DNA of 64,000 bases, taken from assembly GCA_037951165.1 (NCBI GenBank), contig JBBDHG010000028.1, positions 3,726,501 through 3,790,500 on the forward strand, in the 5' to 3' direction. The stretch comes from Lophius americanus (taxonomy: Eukaryota > Chordata > Actinopteri > Lophiiformes > Lophiidae). The position numbers and the translations under genes are program-made. Below the pieces are notes generated by a model, which was not told the origin of the DNA, did no database searches, and saw only the letters and a program-made list of their open reading frames with translations. Below, one piece after another: positions 53,573 to 64,000 of the stretch (position 1 is its first letter; every line of letters begins with the position of its first letter).

Positions 53573-53579
53573 TTATATA
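53573..53579 (-). promoter_or_regulatory. TATA box of rln3
   Basis: On the minus strand GGCCTATATAATGAAGG lies 94-100 bases upstream of the rln3 start codon. With a typical 30-base spacing, transcription would start near 53545 and leave a 5' UTR of about 65 bases. No splice acceptor intervenes, so the ATG exon is likely the first exon. Confidence 0.65.
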
Positions 53580-54549
53580 GGCCTCAGCATCTCTGAGAAG
53601 AAGCTCAACTCACCTTCACTCATAGTCACGACAAGAGATAATACTGGAGACCTTTTGGGGGACAATGAAAAAGAAGAGTTGTGATTAAGAATCGAATGAT
53701 ACCAGAGGTGGTGTCAACGGAGGTCTTGGCTATCTAACACTCTTGACCTTATGTTGGCCTTTCTGTCCCTTTCATCAGTTGGTTTGCGTTCAGCAACACA
53801 ATCTGTCTCCTTTTCTGCTCCGCCATGCACTGGCTGAAGATCACTATCTATTCACCAAAAGAATAAGGGTGCTATAGGTTGGTGTTCACCACAACTGCCA
53901 CATACACAATACAGGGGATTTCAGAAGAACTGTTGATGTTAATTAATAATATGAGCCTATAATGTGGGCAAAGATAAATAGAGGTAGAAAAATTAGATGA
54001 AGGAAGTGACTCACATACAAATGTATACGAGAACTAGAAAAAGCTCTCAGATAGTGCAAACCTCCACAAAGGTACAACAGTACCCTAGGCTAAAAAAAAA
54101 GTAATGCATATTTCAACATTAATGACTGAGTTCTATGCTATCTTCTAAATCTTACAAAAACTCCATCAAACTATCTCAGTATTTCTTTAATTCCCTGTAG
54201 CCGGTCATCTCCTACACTTTCCTCTTCAACGTTTCTGTTCAGCCCACTGAGTTTCCAGCCCCACCCCAAAAGGAACATCAAAGGAACCAAAGGAACTCTT
54301 TAAACCGGGGGCCGGGCCCACCCCTAAAGAATCATCATAGGAACAAAGGCTGCAATAGCCACATTGTGACGTCACCATTCCAGGGTTATTCCCACTATGG
54401 GGGCAGCTGAAAAATCCCATCACCTCTGTTCCAGCTGCTCATAATCCAGGGTCATCTGGTACAGCAGGTCCCGTCTTCTCAAAACTTAGGTACAGAGATA
54501 GATACCTAACTGTCTTCTACAAAAAAAACAGAACATGTGTACAAAAAAA

Positions 54550-54740
54550 CCCACGACAGCGCCGCGACCTGCTGAGGAATCTGAGGACTCTTAATGTCAA
54601 GAAGGACATTTTAACTCTAGATTACCGCTCACTTTTCGGAACCATCCTTACCTTCAATATTACATGCTGGTTGAACTCCCTCACCATCAAACATGAAACA
54701 AAACTCGTAACCTATCAGGCCAGCCAAATAATTGGTTGAC
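54550..54740 (+). mobile_element. LINE reverse-transcriptase C-terminal fragment
   Basis: The plus strand reads RDLLRNLRTLNVKKDILTLD, then YRSLFGTILTFNITCWLNSL and KLVTYQASQIIG. This matches the region after the thumb of fish LINEs (YRSFIESVLTFS...W type, ending in KIIG). It is a dead fragment without the YADD part. Confidence 0.7.
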
Positions 54741-55096
54741 CTTGAACTCCACTACTAGATCTGTATAGCTGATCAGGAAAGCCACCACCCCAATCCAATA
54801 AAAAATATCTATGAACCCAATAGAGTGGCTTAAATTCACCATTTAATTGCCAGCTTGCACACTGACTAATGGTTGGTTTACACATCTCATATCAAAATCC
54901 TCCTACGCACAAATAAGTAAGGTACATATTTGGCCAAAGGAGAACGCTGAATTTTTATTGCACATTCGTGTGTTCTTAATTTGCCACCGAAATTCTACAA
55001 TTCATACAGTGCGAGACAAAATCATAGATTCCGCCCAATTAAAAAAAAAGAAAAAAAAGACTTTAGAAATTAGAAAAAATTATAAATACTTCTATT

Positions 55097-55099
<3 letters not shown>

Positions 55100-55153
<54 letters not shown>

Positions 55154-55168
55154 TATATATATATATAT

Positions 55169-55209
<41 letters not shown>

Positions 55210-55217
55210 TATATATA
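55100..55217. repeat. (TA)n microsatellite with GATA-like interruptions
   Basis: About 118 bases of alternating TA with four single-base G interruptions (TAGATATA). Confidence 0.98.
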
Positions 55218-56614
55218 AATTATATTCAAAAAGAATATATATGCAAAAGTATAGGGTATTTTTTTTCAATTATGTAATCAATTGATTTTCCTGGGTTGGC
55301 TTAGATATATTTCTTCCAATTTAGCCGTCATATCAAAACACAAAATAAACGGACTGCTGTAGGGAACTTTGTCTCTGCGCGGAAGAAGAGGAACTGCCGT
55401 ACAAGCATAACTCGTGGGCTCAGTACGCCCCTCTCAGTGAGGCAGAGGTACTGGCTGTCTCACCTGGTGCTCTATTTAAGGTTTTATGTCAAATCAACAA
55501 GACTAAATATGTTATTTATATACGTGAAATACATTACCTATTCTATGGAAAGTGAAGACATATAATAAATGAGTCTCCAAACGTTACATTTGTGACAGAC
55601 AGTGAGAAAGCAAAAGGCACCAGCTCAACCAAGTTTGTGAGGGACTGCACAATCTGAGAGGAGGATCAGTTTATCGCTCCCTCACCTCGCACGTCTCCTC
55701 GCTATTTGAACAGAAAATATGCAAATCCAGCGATTGTGATAATAAAAAATGAATGAAGTGCTTGGAATCATACAGAAATGTCATTTACAGCACGTATCAG
55801 TTGACAAACATTAGTATTTGTTTTATTTGACCATTATATGTTTTTTGCTTTTCATGACGACAGAGGAGGCTCTGCCTCACCTTCCTCCCCTTACCGCACG
55901 TCCTTGAGCTGTACTTTATTACTACCTCTGCCAAGGCAGGAGGTTGTTTTTACTCCTGTGCATTTGTCTATTTGTTTGTTTTGTAAGCAAAAAAACTACA
56001 GGACAGAATTTCATAAAATTTTATCAAGAAGTAGGTTTTGGAATATCATTGAGGTGATAACATTTGGTGTCATCACATGTTTTGCATCATTTGAAATAAA
56101 ATAAAATGAAATAATTAGCCGTTGGGAGTAATGACGTCCCAATGTGGCTATTGCTGCCTTTGTTTCTGTGATTCCTTTGATGTTTCTTCTGATGTAGAGC
56201 TGGCGGCTCAGTTTCAAGATTTGCCTTAATTCCTTTGATATTTCTTTTGATGTAGAGCTGTGGACTGAACAGAGACGCTGAAGTGAGACGACAGAGTATT
56301 TGAGAGATATTCAGAGAGTTTGGAGGAGTTGTCAGTAAATATAGAGGCTGGTACTAACCCCGACATTACTGGAGAAATCTGCATCATTTTCTTCCTAAAC
56401 CTTGGGTACTGTTTTACCCTTTCCTTTAACATTTTATACTGGAGAGGATGGAGAAATGATGCAAAAAAGTCTGTTTGAGATAATGCCCTGTTCAAAGTCT
56501 GTATAGAGCAGAGAATAATACATCATTATGAACACAATGAGAGGGGAAGAAACAGAGTAGGTTCAGGGGAAAGTTTTTACCCTTGGTGGAGGATTGAGCT
56601 CTCTGAGTTTATGC

Positions 56615-56993
56615 ATGCATTCATTCATTCATTATCTACCGCTTATCCTGTTCAGGGTCGAGGGGGGCTGGAGCCTATCCAACTAACATCGGGTGAGAGG
56701 CGGGGTATCCACTGGACAAGTCGCCAGTTCATCGCAGGACAGACACATAGAGACATACAACCACTCACACTTACAGTCACACCTACTCCTACGGGCAATT
56801 TCAGTTTCACCAATTTACCTATCTCAAATGTTTTTGGACTGTGGGAGCCGGGAGCCGGGAAGCCAGAGTTCCCGGAGAGAACACACTTAGAAACAGGGAG
56901 AACATGCAAACTCCGCACAGAAAGGACGGTAGACGTGGATTCGAACGCGGTTGTGAGGCAGAAGAGCTAACCACTGCGCCACCGTGCCGCCCA
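56615..56993 (-). mobile_element. tRNA-derived SINE, near full length
   Basis: On the minus strand it begins GGGCGGCACGGTGGCGCAGT(GGTTAG), an A-box head, and has a B-box GCGTTCGAATCC about 45 bases later. The body follows with GTTTGCATGTTCTCCCTG, GGCGACTTGTCCAGTGG, GGATAGGCTCCAGCC and GATAAGCGGTAGATAATGAA, ending in (TGAA)n. The layout is that of the DANA/Mermaid-like fish SINEs. A truncated plus-strand copy is at 36541-36825. Confidence 0.85.
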
Positions 56994-57599
56994 CTCTCTG
57001 AGTTCTTTTTCAATTTAATATTGTGTCTTCTCCTGGACCAAATGTGGTGTATACCTACCTTCACAATTCTTACAGCATATATGCAAATTAACATCAAAAT
57101 GTGCAGCTTGATTGGGACTACTGTAATGTCCATTTATTATAGTATGGTTTTTGCGAATACCTCCAATTTTGCAGAATAATCTCTTCATACACAATGACTG
57201 AGCTATATCAGTTATGTGTTAGCAATTCTCATTGCAAAAGAGCCTTAGTTACATGCCGCAAAGAAATCATTACTTATACTACTAGACAGGAAACTGTTAC
57301 AGCTCCATTGCACATGGTCAAACTTGCCCCAACTTCAATACTTTTCTACTTTTACCAAAGTAACTTCAATAGTACTACTATTATTACTTTCAGCTTATAC
57401 TACTACTACTACTAGGCCTTAAGTATTCCTACATTAGAACAGTCCAGATTCATATAGTGAAACCATCCAAGTACATACAACTAAACAGTAAATAAAACAA
57501 ACATGTCCAGTTTCATACAGTAAAACAGTTCAGATTCATAAGTGATTTTTGCCTAGCAAAAATCATTTTTGCATAGGCACTTTTATTAATTAAGCCTTA

Positions 57600-57895
57600 T
57601 CTGTAACTACTTATTCTGTTTGGGGATGTGGAGGGGCTGGAGCCTACCCCAGCTGATAAAGGGCAAGAGCTAGGTACACCCTGGATTGGTCACCAGTTCA
57701 TTACATGGCCAACACAGAGACAGACAACCATCCACACTCACATTCACTCCTGCCTGCACTTTAGAGGCAACAATTCAACAACAAGTTTTTGGACTGTGTG
57801 AGGTAGCCGGATATGCAGATATGGGGAGAACAGAAAGGCAATTTACACCCCAGTATCTTCTCGCAGCAGCCACTCACTTCACCAATATGCCACCC
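57600..57895 (-). mobile_element. diverged SINE copy of the 56615-56993 type
   Basis: The order GGCTGGAGCCTACCCCAGCT, GTACACCCTGGATTGGTCACC, TTTTTGGACTGTGTGAGG and ATATGCAGATATGGGGAGAAC follows the complement of the neighbouring SINE, with many changes. It is older than its neighbour. Confidence 0.65.
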
Positions 57896-58439
57896 TTGGA
57901 AACAGCCAAAAAGTTCACGATTCACAATTCATGTTTCCAATAAAAACAGAATAAAATTCCTAATCACAATTGAAAGTTAGTCATTCAGGTCATGGTAATC
58001 CTTGTAAATTGAATCCGAAACTACACTTTTGATCAGACTTGATGGGGTTTGACAATCAAAGTGGTTCAGCCACCGGTTCAGGTATGTGGAAACATCTGGG
58101 TCAGAGTAAAACCTACGAAGTTGAGTGTTTCACAGCTCACAACGCCATGGACACTGACAGTAACATCAAGTTCACGAGGATGGACAGTATGCGCTGCCGT
58201 TCTTGCACTGTGAACAATGAAGTTCACATCAGACCAGTACCTGCTGTTTGCGTCTAACACCCTACTGGAACAATGGTTAGTTCGAGAGATATGGTTCTGT
58301 ACTGGCGACGGGAACGTAGACCGACAAACCAACGGCTAAATTCTGAATCTCTGTCGGGGTACAAAACTACCAGCAAAGGTAGTTATTTGACATTTGTGAC
58401 GGACCCGGCTGTCCACCAACCAAAGAGCTGAAATTTAAT

Positions 58440-58870
58440 TTACGCTACGACCACCTCCCATGTCAGCCAATCAGCATGCATGTAGGGGCGGGGCGATGAC
58501 GAGAGGGTAGCAACAGTTGCCCCGGTGAAGGAATGAAGGCGCCATAGTCACGGTAGTCCTGGCGACAAGAACCAAGCAACGGGAGTCAACAATAACAAGC
58601 AAAATCTAAAGAAAAAAAAACTTGAACGACAAAAAAGGACACTGGGATAAACTTAAGGTGACAAAAGTGAAATATGTTTGAGTTGTCATTCCATGTTGTC
58701 GTCTTTATGTGTGTGTGCTTGTTGGTATGGAGGTGCGGTGGTGATTTCGGAGGAGTGTGTCGCAGGTAATCATGGTGACTGCTGCTGTTAGCTTCATTAC
58801 AAACGTTGTTATGACGATGTCAGATCTTTGATAAGAGCACAAGATGGCGGCTGCGTTGTAGTGCCAGTTG
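58440..58870 (+). promoter_or_regulatory. candidate rfx1 promoter with X-box-like and YY1-type sites
   Basis: GC and CpG content rises here (GGGGCGGGGCGATGACG near 58484). GTAGTCCTGGCGAC at 58553-58566 matches 10 of 14 bases of the palindromic RFX X-box GTTGCCATGGCAAC. AAGATGGCGGC at 58841 is a textbook YY1 core-promoter motif. It lies 1.9 kb before the rfx1 ATG exon, which begins with a splice acceptor, so a non-coding first exon here is expected. Confidence 0.5.
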
Positions 58871-59558
58871 TACTTTTTTTGTCAAAATTGTTAGAACCTC
58901 TAGACTGTTTCTTCCACTGTTGATTTTCTTTTCGTTTAATATATATTGAAATGTGTTTGGTGGCTTGCACTCAGCTTTGGAGGCTGTGTAGCACTAGTAA
59001 CTAACCGGACCCTGCTTAGTCCCACTAACGTCATAAGCAACGTGAGCTGCTAGCTGGGAAAGCTACAACCGCTCACACACTTTTGCTTTTCCTTCTTCAA
59101 GCAAACACAGAGAAACACATGGAAGTGCTTATTTGGAGATATCGTGTTAGCCCTAATCGCTGAGATGTGATTGTGTTGTGTTTCATGGTGTTTTTGTGAC
59201 TTTAAAAAAGTTTTCAATGTATTGGTCACTACTCTGAACGCAGCAGATGATGATCTGATTGTTTTATTAGCAATCCGTGTTGGTTCATGCAGGAGTGGCT
59301 TATTTTCTAGTGGGATGGCCTCCGGTTCTCGCTGACAGTTCCACCAACGATTAATATGAGTTTATTTGCAGACGGTAGTATCCGGCTGCGGTGCAACAGG
59401 TATTCAGATCTCTCAATTCAAAAGTCTAGTTAAAATGCACCATTACTATTATCAGTAAAATGTACTCATTGTGCAGTAGAATGTCCCCTCTCAGGGGTTT
59501 ACTGTTATAATGCCTTTTTTTGCATTAAAACTACTGCATTAATGTGTAGGCCGACCCC

Positions 59559-59951
59559 AATCAGCTATAACATTATAACCGCTGACAGATGAAGTGACTA
59601 TCATAGATTGTTTCCATGACACCTCCAGCGAGTGGGAAGTAATAGACAGTAAGCAAACATTTTGTCCTCTAAGTTGATGTGTTGGGAGCACGAAAAATAT
59701 ACAAGCGTAAGGATCTGACCTGTTCTGACAAGGGTAAAATTGTGATGGCTAGACAAACAGATGAGCGCGTGGCCAGAAGTGCAGGTCACGTTGCGTCTTC
59801 GTAGTTTGCAGTGGTTGGTAAAGAAATGAATTCCTGGAAACGTTTATACTGTTTCTGATTGAAGATGTAAGAGCACACAGTGCGTCACAGAGCTGTTGTG
59901 GTGGCAAATGGTGGACCAACACAATATGAGACCGGTTATTATGGCTGATAT
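59559..59951. mobile_element. short internally deleted Tc1-type element (MITE-like)
   Basis: The left end ATCAGCTATAACATTATAACC and the reversed right end ATCAGCCATAATAACC are inverted. Inside is the family segment AAAATTGTGATGGCTAGACA, and near the right end TGGTGGACCAACACAATAT, so most of the transposase has been lost. It is in the first intron or 5' region of rfx1. Confidence 0.7.
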
Positions 59952-60731
59952 GGCTTTAAATAATCGTGTTTGAGGTAATTTTAACAATTTAATCTGCTGT
60001 CAAGTACTTGGGTATCTAAGATTATCATTACTTTCTGAAACCATTAACACAATCGGGATGCATGTTTGTCACTGGACTGAAAGACTATGAAAAACTGATA
60101 TAAAATCATCAAATTGCATAAAAAGTTTATAATCAAGTTAAGTAGTAAGTGGCACAAATTTGATCGTATGTGCATTGCTTGCATAAATATATTTAGTTAC
60201 TGTCCACCACTGGTATCCAGGACTGACTATGTTTACTTTTTGTTTTGTTAATTAATTTATTTCGCTCGACCCAGTTACTAAAGCTTGTTTTAGAAATATA
60301 ATCACTTACTTTATTCACTGTGCTTAAAATCTCACCATGTTTCATCTTTGAACAAACAGGAAAAGCTCTAAACTTCTGCTTAGTCTCAGACAAAAGCCCT
60401 ACTTCCTCCTTCTGGTTTTATGTTCCATATTCACAAGGTCAGTGAGGCAAAAGATATGGAATTAGAAGCAGAATTGGATTTACTGCCAAGTGTTGAATTA
60501 AGCCTGATATGTTGGATCATAACAGTAAATATACTATGAGGAAATATAAAAACGCCAGAGACTACAGCTAGTCGAAAAACATTAGTAGAAAATTGAGAGT
60601 ATTCCACCAAAAATAATATATTCTTAACACAGTCAAAATGAAGAGGACATCTACTAACAGACGTGGCGTAGCAATGTTCATTAAAGAATGCCGTCTCTTT
60701 TTATCCATAGAACTAGTAACACAAAGCATTG

Positions 60732-60745
60732 GTTGCCATGGCAAC
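60732..60745. promoter_or_regulatory. perfect palindromic RFX X-box spanning the rfx1 start codon
   Basis: GTTGCCATGGCAAC is its own reverse complement and equals the ideal two-half-site target of RFX proteins (GTNRCC...GGYNAC). The ATG in its centre (60738-60740) is the initiation codon of rfx1. Binding is inferred from sequence only. Confidence 0.6.
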
Positions 60746-63700
60746 GACTGGATACTCAGAGGACCTTCCGCCTCAGCAGGCCAACACAGTAACCATAGCA
60801 ACACCTGCTACCACCACACCCTCTACTGCAAAGACGGCACACTTCCTGTCCAAGATCTCCACGACCTCTGCAACCATATCAGCAGCAAACTCTCCGGCCA
60901 CTGCTTCAAAAACAGCGCAGGATGCAATTTGTTCCCAAGCGCCCACCAGCCAGGCCCAGAGCCAGAAGGCAGTGGTTCTGACCACTGCCACACAGCACTA
61001 TGTATCCCCTGAGATTCAGCACTCTGCGACCCAGAACAGTAATGGTCAGGGCAGATCGCCGCAGTACATCATAGTAACTGTTACAGGTGAGAGACTGGTG
61101 AATGATTGACACTTACATGAATACACAGCCTCCCACAGAGAAAGGCATATTACATGATAAGGAGCTTCACCAAGCATAGGTTTGTCCTGTAGGTCTGCAC
61201 AGAGGACGTGATCAAATGTCAAATATCCTGGTTTCATTCCGGTACAGTTTTTCCCATACACAGTGATGGACTCTGAGCTTTCTAATGCCTTTTTTTCTAT
61301 TTTAAAATGAATATCTTTAGGTTTTGGACTGCCTTTTCACTCTTTTCTTCACATTTTTATACCAGTTCATAATTTTAGCCAGATGGACAAGTAGTACAAC
61401 AAATCAATAATAACCTAATTTGTTCATTTTATAAAAGTTATAGTAGATAAATCTAAATATCTAATCGTTACTCCAAGCCTTGTAAAGTGTTGATGTTTGT
61501 TAATTAAGTTCCTCTTGGTTTTGTAGGATGCAGTGTTACTTCCAAATAGTTTTGCATTGCATTCTAAAGCCTGATTATATGGCCAGAATAAATAGAATTA
61601 GAGATCAGCAATAAAACCCTATCAGGATTGAGAACCTTCATAATTAGGTAGTCAAAATGTAATCTGGATTAAAAAAATTAAAAAGCTTAGTTGTTAAGAA
61701 ATCAATTAATAATTGTAAAATATGTTGTAAACTGTTGGAATAGAGAGAGAGAGTACTAACCTCAACACTGGTCTCCTACTCTCTCTCTGTTTATTTTAGG
61801 TCTGACTGTTCTTAGACCTTTTTGCCAGCTAGTATCAAGTATCACTGTGAACTCTCACACAGAATGACACTCAGGCCTGGGGCTTGTCTCAAGTAGGACA
61901 ACCAAGATAACTGGATAATTATTCATTAAACTCTTGCACATATATTGCAGATATAACAGCTGGGATCTATCCAGAAATATTATGCAGCTTACCTTTACTG
62001 TAGTACAGATTACTTTTTGGCTATTCTGCATTTTCCCCTCAATATCCCTGATTCCAGAAGACATGAGATGCTGCAGGAAATCATAAATTTATCAAATTTG
62101 TTTTTTCATACCCTCTTTAAAACGATACAAAAAGTATTTATTTTTAGGTAAACTTATTTGAGTTATGTAAATAATGTGTTTACACTGAAATCGATGCCAG
62201 CAACCTGCTTCAGTTAAGTTGTGACAGAGGCGACAGGTGATACGATCATAAGAGGGGTATCCTTGAAGGGTTCATTCGATGACATGCAGGGATAGGGTGA
62301 GGTTCACCACTTTATGAAACACAATCGTATAAAGATTATCCCAATATGGATGTTGAGCCACTTTGTTAATAAGAATTTTACCGGGCTGGAATGATGTAGG
62401 TAAAGTTGAGTATGTTGTAGACATTCTTTTAATACAGTAATCTCACTTATTTTGAATAAGATATAAATAGGAAAAAAAGGTTTATATGTAACTGTCAGAG
62501 GAAAATTAGTTTTCAACATTAAGTTAATGTTTCAGCAGGAATTTGTAGAAGCAATCAGGCTTAAATGATGTTATGAAAGAGTAAGTTTTACAGGATCATA
62601 TTTTACTAGTTAAACTAGAAAGCAGTCTAACAGATCAACTAATTGATGTTATTATGTTATCAATTTTTGATTAAAAAATATCCATCAGTCTCCCACATTG
62701 ATGTTTTAAGACTACCTTTTGGCAACTGTAACAAGTGTTTAATATATTATAATGTGATAAAGAAGCTTGTAGTACCTATAAGTTTTCTTTTGATTAACTA
62801 AATATTTTATCGACAAATAGTTTTAATGGTATGTACATTCACACAAGATGAAGATTTTAAAAACGGAAAAGGAGTTTTTCTTTTGTTTAGTTTTTATTTG
62901 GGGGGCAGCTGTAGGTCAGTGGGTAGAGCGGCCGTCTCCCAATTAGAAGATCGGAAGGTCAGCTATTCAAGCCCAGCGATCAACATGCCCGAGGATTCTT
63001 AAGCAAGAAAATAACTCAAATGTTCTCTCCGGGCGCTTTAAAGGTTTTTGCCCACTGATCCCTCTTCTCCAGAAGTGAGTCTATGGGTAACACTTTGCAA
63101 CCTCTAATAATGAGGTACTGTGTTCTGGGAGGAATTTTTTTTAATTTTTGTTCAAAGAAAAGGTTAAAGCCATGTGATGAGGAACCGTTGAATCCAAATC
63201 TACCAACATGGGGAGAGTCTCGTCATTTTCCATTAGTTATCATTATGTAAGTTAAATTGACTGGCAGGTTGTTCAGACTTTGTTTAAAGGCAAATGGCAC
63301 AAGCCTATTTTCAAAACATCTTACCTGAGGAGAGATGTTTTGAAAAAACATCTCTCCTCAGGAAATCAGTGTTACATTCTCCCTGGCACATGCTCTCTCA
63401 ATCATCTGTTTTTTCCCACTATCCATCGTTCCTCATGTTTCCCTCTCTCATCTGATCTGCATGTTTACAAGATGGAATGATTTCCCCCTCCATTTAGGGA
63501 GATTAGCTGTCCAAGGCTGTCCTTTTGCATGCTAGATATAAGCATGAAAGGAGAGTAGGACAGATACACCTCCACCTCCCTACTACAAGACACTTCTCAA
63601 CCGAATGTAAATCTTGGTAGCAGCATGTTCTGCGGTGGCGGTTATTATGATTTGGAAGCAATATGTCGTGAGTACTGAATGTCTTTTCTTTACTGTTAAG

Positions 63701-64000
63701 ACTTTTTCAATTATCTCATATAACCTCTCGCCCTTCCTCTTCCACCCTTAGAGGGCTCTGTCCACTCCAACGACAGTCTGTCAGACTCCAGCCCACCTGC
63801 TCCTGGGGTTCCTACTCAGGTGGTTCAACCAGTGCAGAGCACGCAGCAGGTAAGCTGGACACAGACCTCATGACCTTTTGGTTTTGTTTTTCAATAGAGA
63901 TGTAAGTGGTGGAGCACCTTAGTTATAGCTGTCGCTGTGCTTCTACTCACCACCAGAGGTCTGTGTTGCAAGCGGTGTCTCAGGCAGCCAAGAGGCTTCA
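60738..64000 (+). CDS. rfx1: rfx1, N-terminal part, 3 coding exons visible, continues beyond right edge
   Basis: RFX1 is a winged-helix transcription factor that binds X-box sites as a dimer in the nucleus and regulates MHC class II, viral-enhancer and cilia genes. Coding parts: 60738-61086, 63752-63849, 63957-64000 (cut by the window end), giving 163 codons in frame. The start exon begins at 60711 after TCTCTTTTTATCCATAG; the ATG has good context (GCCATGG). The visible protein is the Thr/Ser/Gln-rich activation region: MATTGYSEDLPPQQ at the start, PQYIIVTV, SNDSLSDSSPPAPG and GVPTQVVQPVQSTQQ. The last two features and the MAT start match RFX1 rather than RFX2 or RFX3. The DNA-binding and dimerisation domains lie outside the window. 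The intron between exons two and three is only 107 bases. Adjacent to rln3 as in human; which teleost duplicate it is cannot be told. Confidence 0.88.
62907..63130 (+). mobile_element. tRNA-derived SINE in rfx1 intron
   Basis: It begins GGCAGCTGTAGGTCAGTGGG(TAGAGCGG), an A-box head, then CGTCTCCCAATTAGAAGATC and a decayed B box (AGCTATTCAAGCCC). A body ending near TACTGTGTTCTGGGAGG follows. This SINE type differs from the one at 56615. Confidence 0.7.
63324..63362. repeat. perfect inverted repeat, about 18-bp arms, very short loop
   Basis: CCTGAGGAGAGATGTTTT is followed within a few bases by its reverse complement AAAACATCTCTCCTCAGG. It is in the rfx1 intron about 390 bases before the exon at 63752. 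Confidence 0.95.

Larger units (their letters stand above)
53700..58430. other. rln3-rfx1 divergent intergenic region
   Basis: The interval contains LINE and SINE fragments and a long (TA)n tract, listed separately. 55260-55830 and 57000-57590 are AT-rich with nothing recognised. 55915-56060 (TACCTCTGCCAAGGCAGGAGG, then AAAACTACAGGACAGAATTTC) looks like a short dispersed fish repeat of unknown class. 57960-58430 contains an open 72-codon frame (58039-58257) that matches nothing I recognise. Confidence 0.45.

Noticed and set aside
54847..55152. 101-codon open frame ending in alternating Tyr-Ile
   Set aside because: The C-terminal part is the (TA)n microsatellite; the rest matches nothing.

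Overview
The window is chromosomal DNA from a bony fish, most likely a teleost. The genes are intron-rich with short exons and GT-AG introns. Intergenic and intronic DNA is AT-rich and full of fish-type repeats: Tc1/mariner and hAT DNA transposons, LINE fragments, tRNA-derived SINEs and microsatellites. The encoded proteins are clear orthologues of vertebrate genes. No bacterial, viral or organellar genes are seen.

Six genes were assembled exon by exon with consistent reading frames. (1) 1-6.8 kb, minus: the first 13 coding exons (481 codons) of tsc2 (tuberin), running off the left edge. (2) 9.7-14.2 kb, plus: nthl1, a bifunctional endonuclease III-type DNA glycosylase, 6 coding exons. (3) 17.2-27.4 kb, plus: nherf2 (slc9a3r2), a two-PDZ scaffold with a C-terminal ERM-binding tail, 6 exons. 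(4) 32.9-47.7 kb, minus: tnpo2 (transportin-2), 22 coding exons, 889 residues. (5) 52.9-53.5 kb, minus: rln3 (relaxin-3), 2 exons, complete. (6) 58.4 kb to the right edge, plus: the 5' part of rfx1, with three coding exons visible.

The genes are functionally unrelated; they are neighbours by synteny. tsc2-nthl1-nherf2 matches the human 16p13.3 cluster, but nherf2 lies in the opposite relative orientation. rln3-rfx1 are neighbours in human 19p13.1, with TNPO2 on the same arm, so the window joins two human-separated blocks.

Most unexplained structure lies in introns and spacers. The tnpo2 introns and 5' flank hold two copies of one terminal-inverted-repeat family, each broken by a different transposon. 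They also hold a 1.7-kb hAT element with an exact 8-bp target duplication and a SINE inside it, and a set of near-perfect short-loop palindromes. The most striking small feature is a perfect 14-bp RFX-type X-box palindrome that contains the rfx1 start codon, which suggests autoregulation. All coordinates come from reading splice sites and homology by eye; no search was run.
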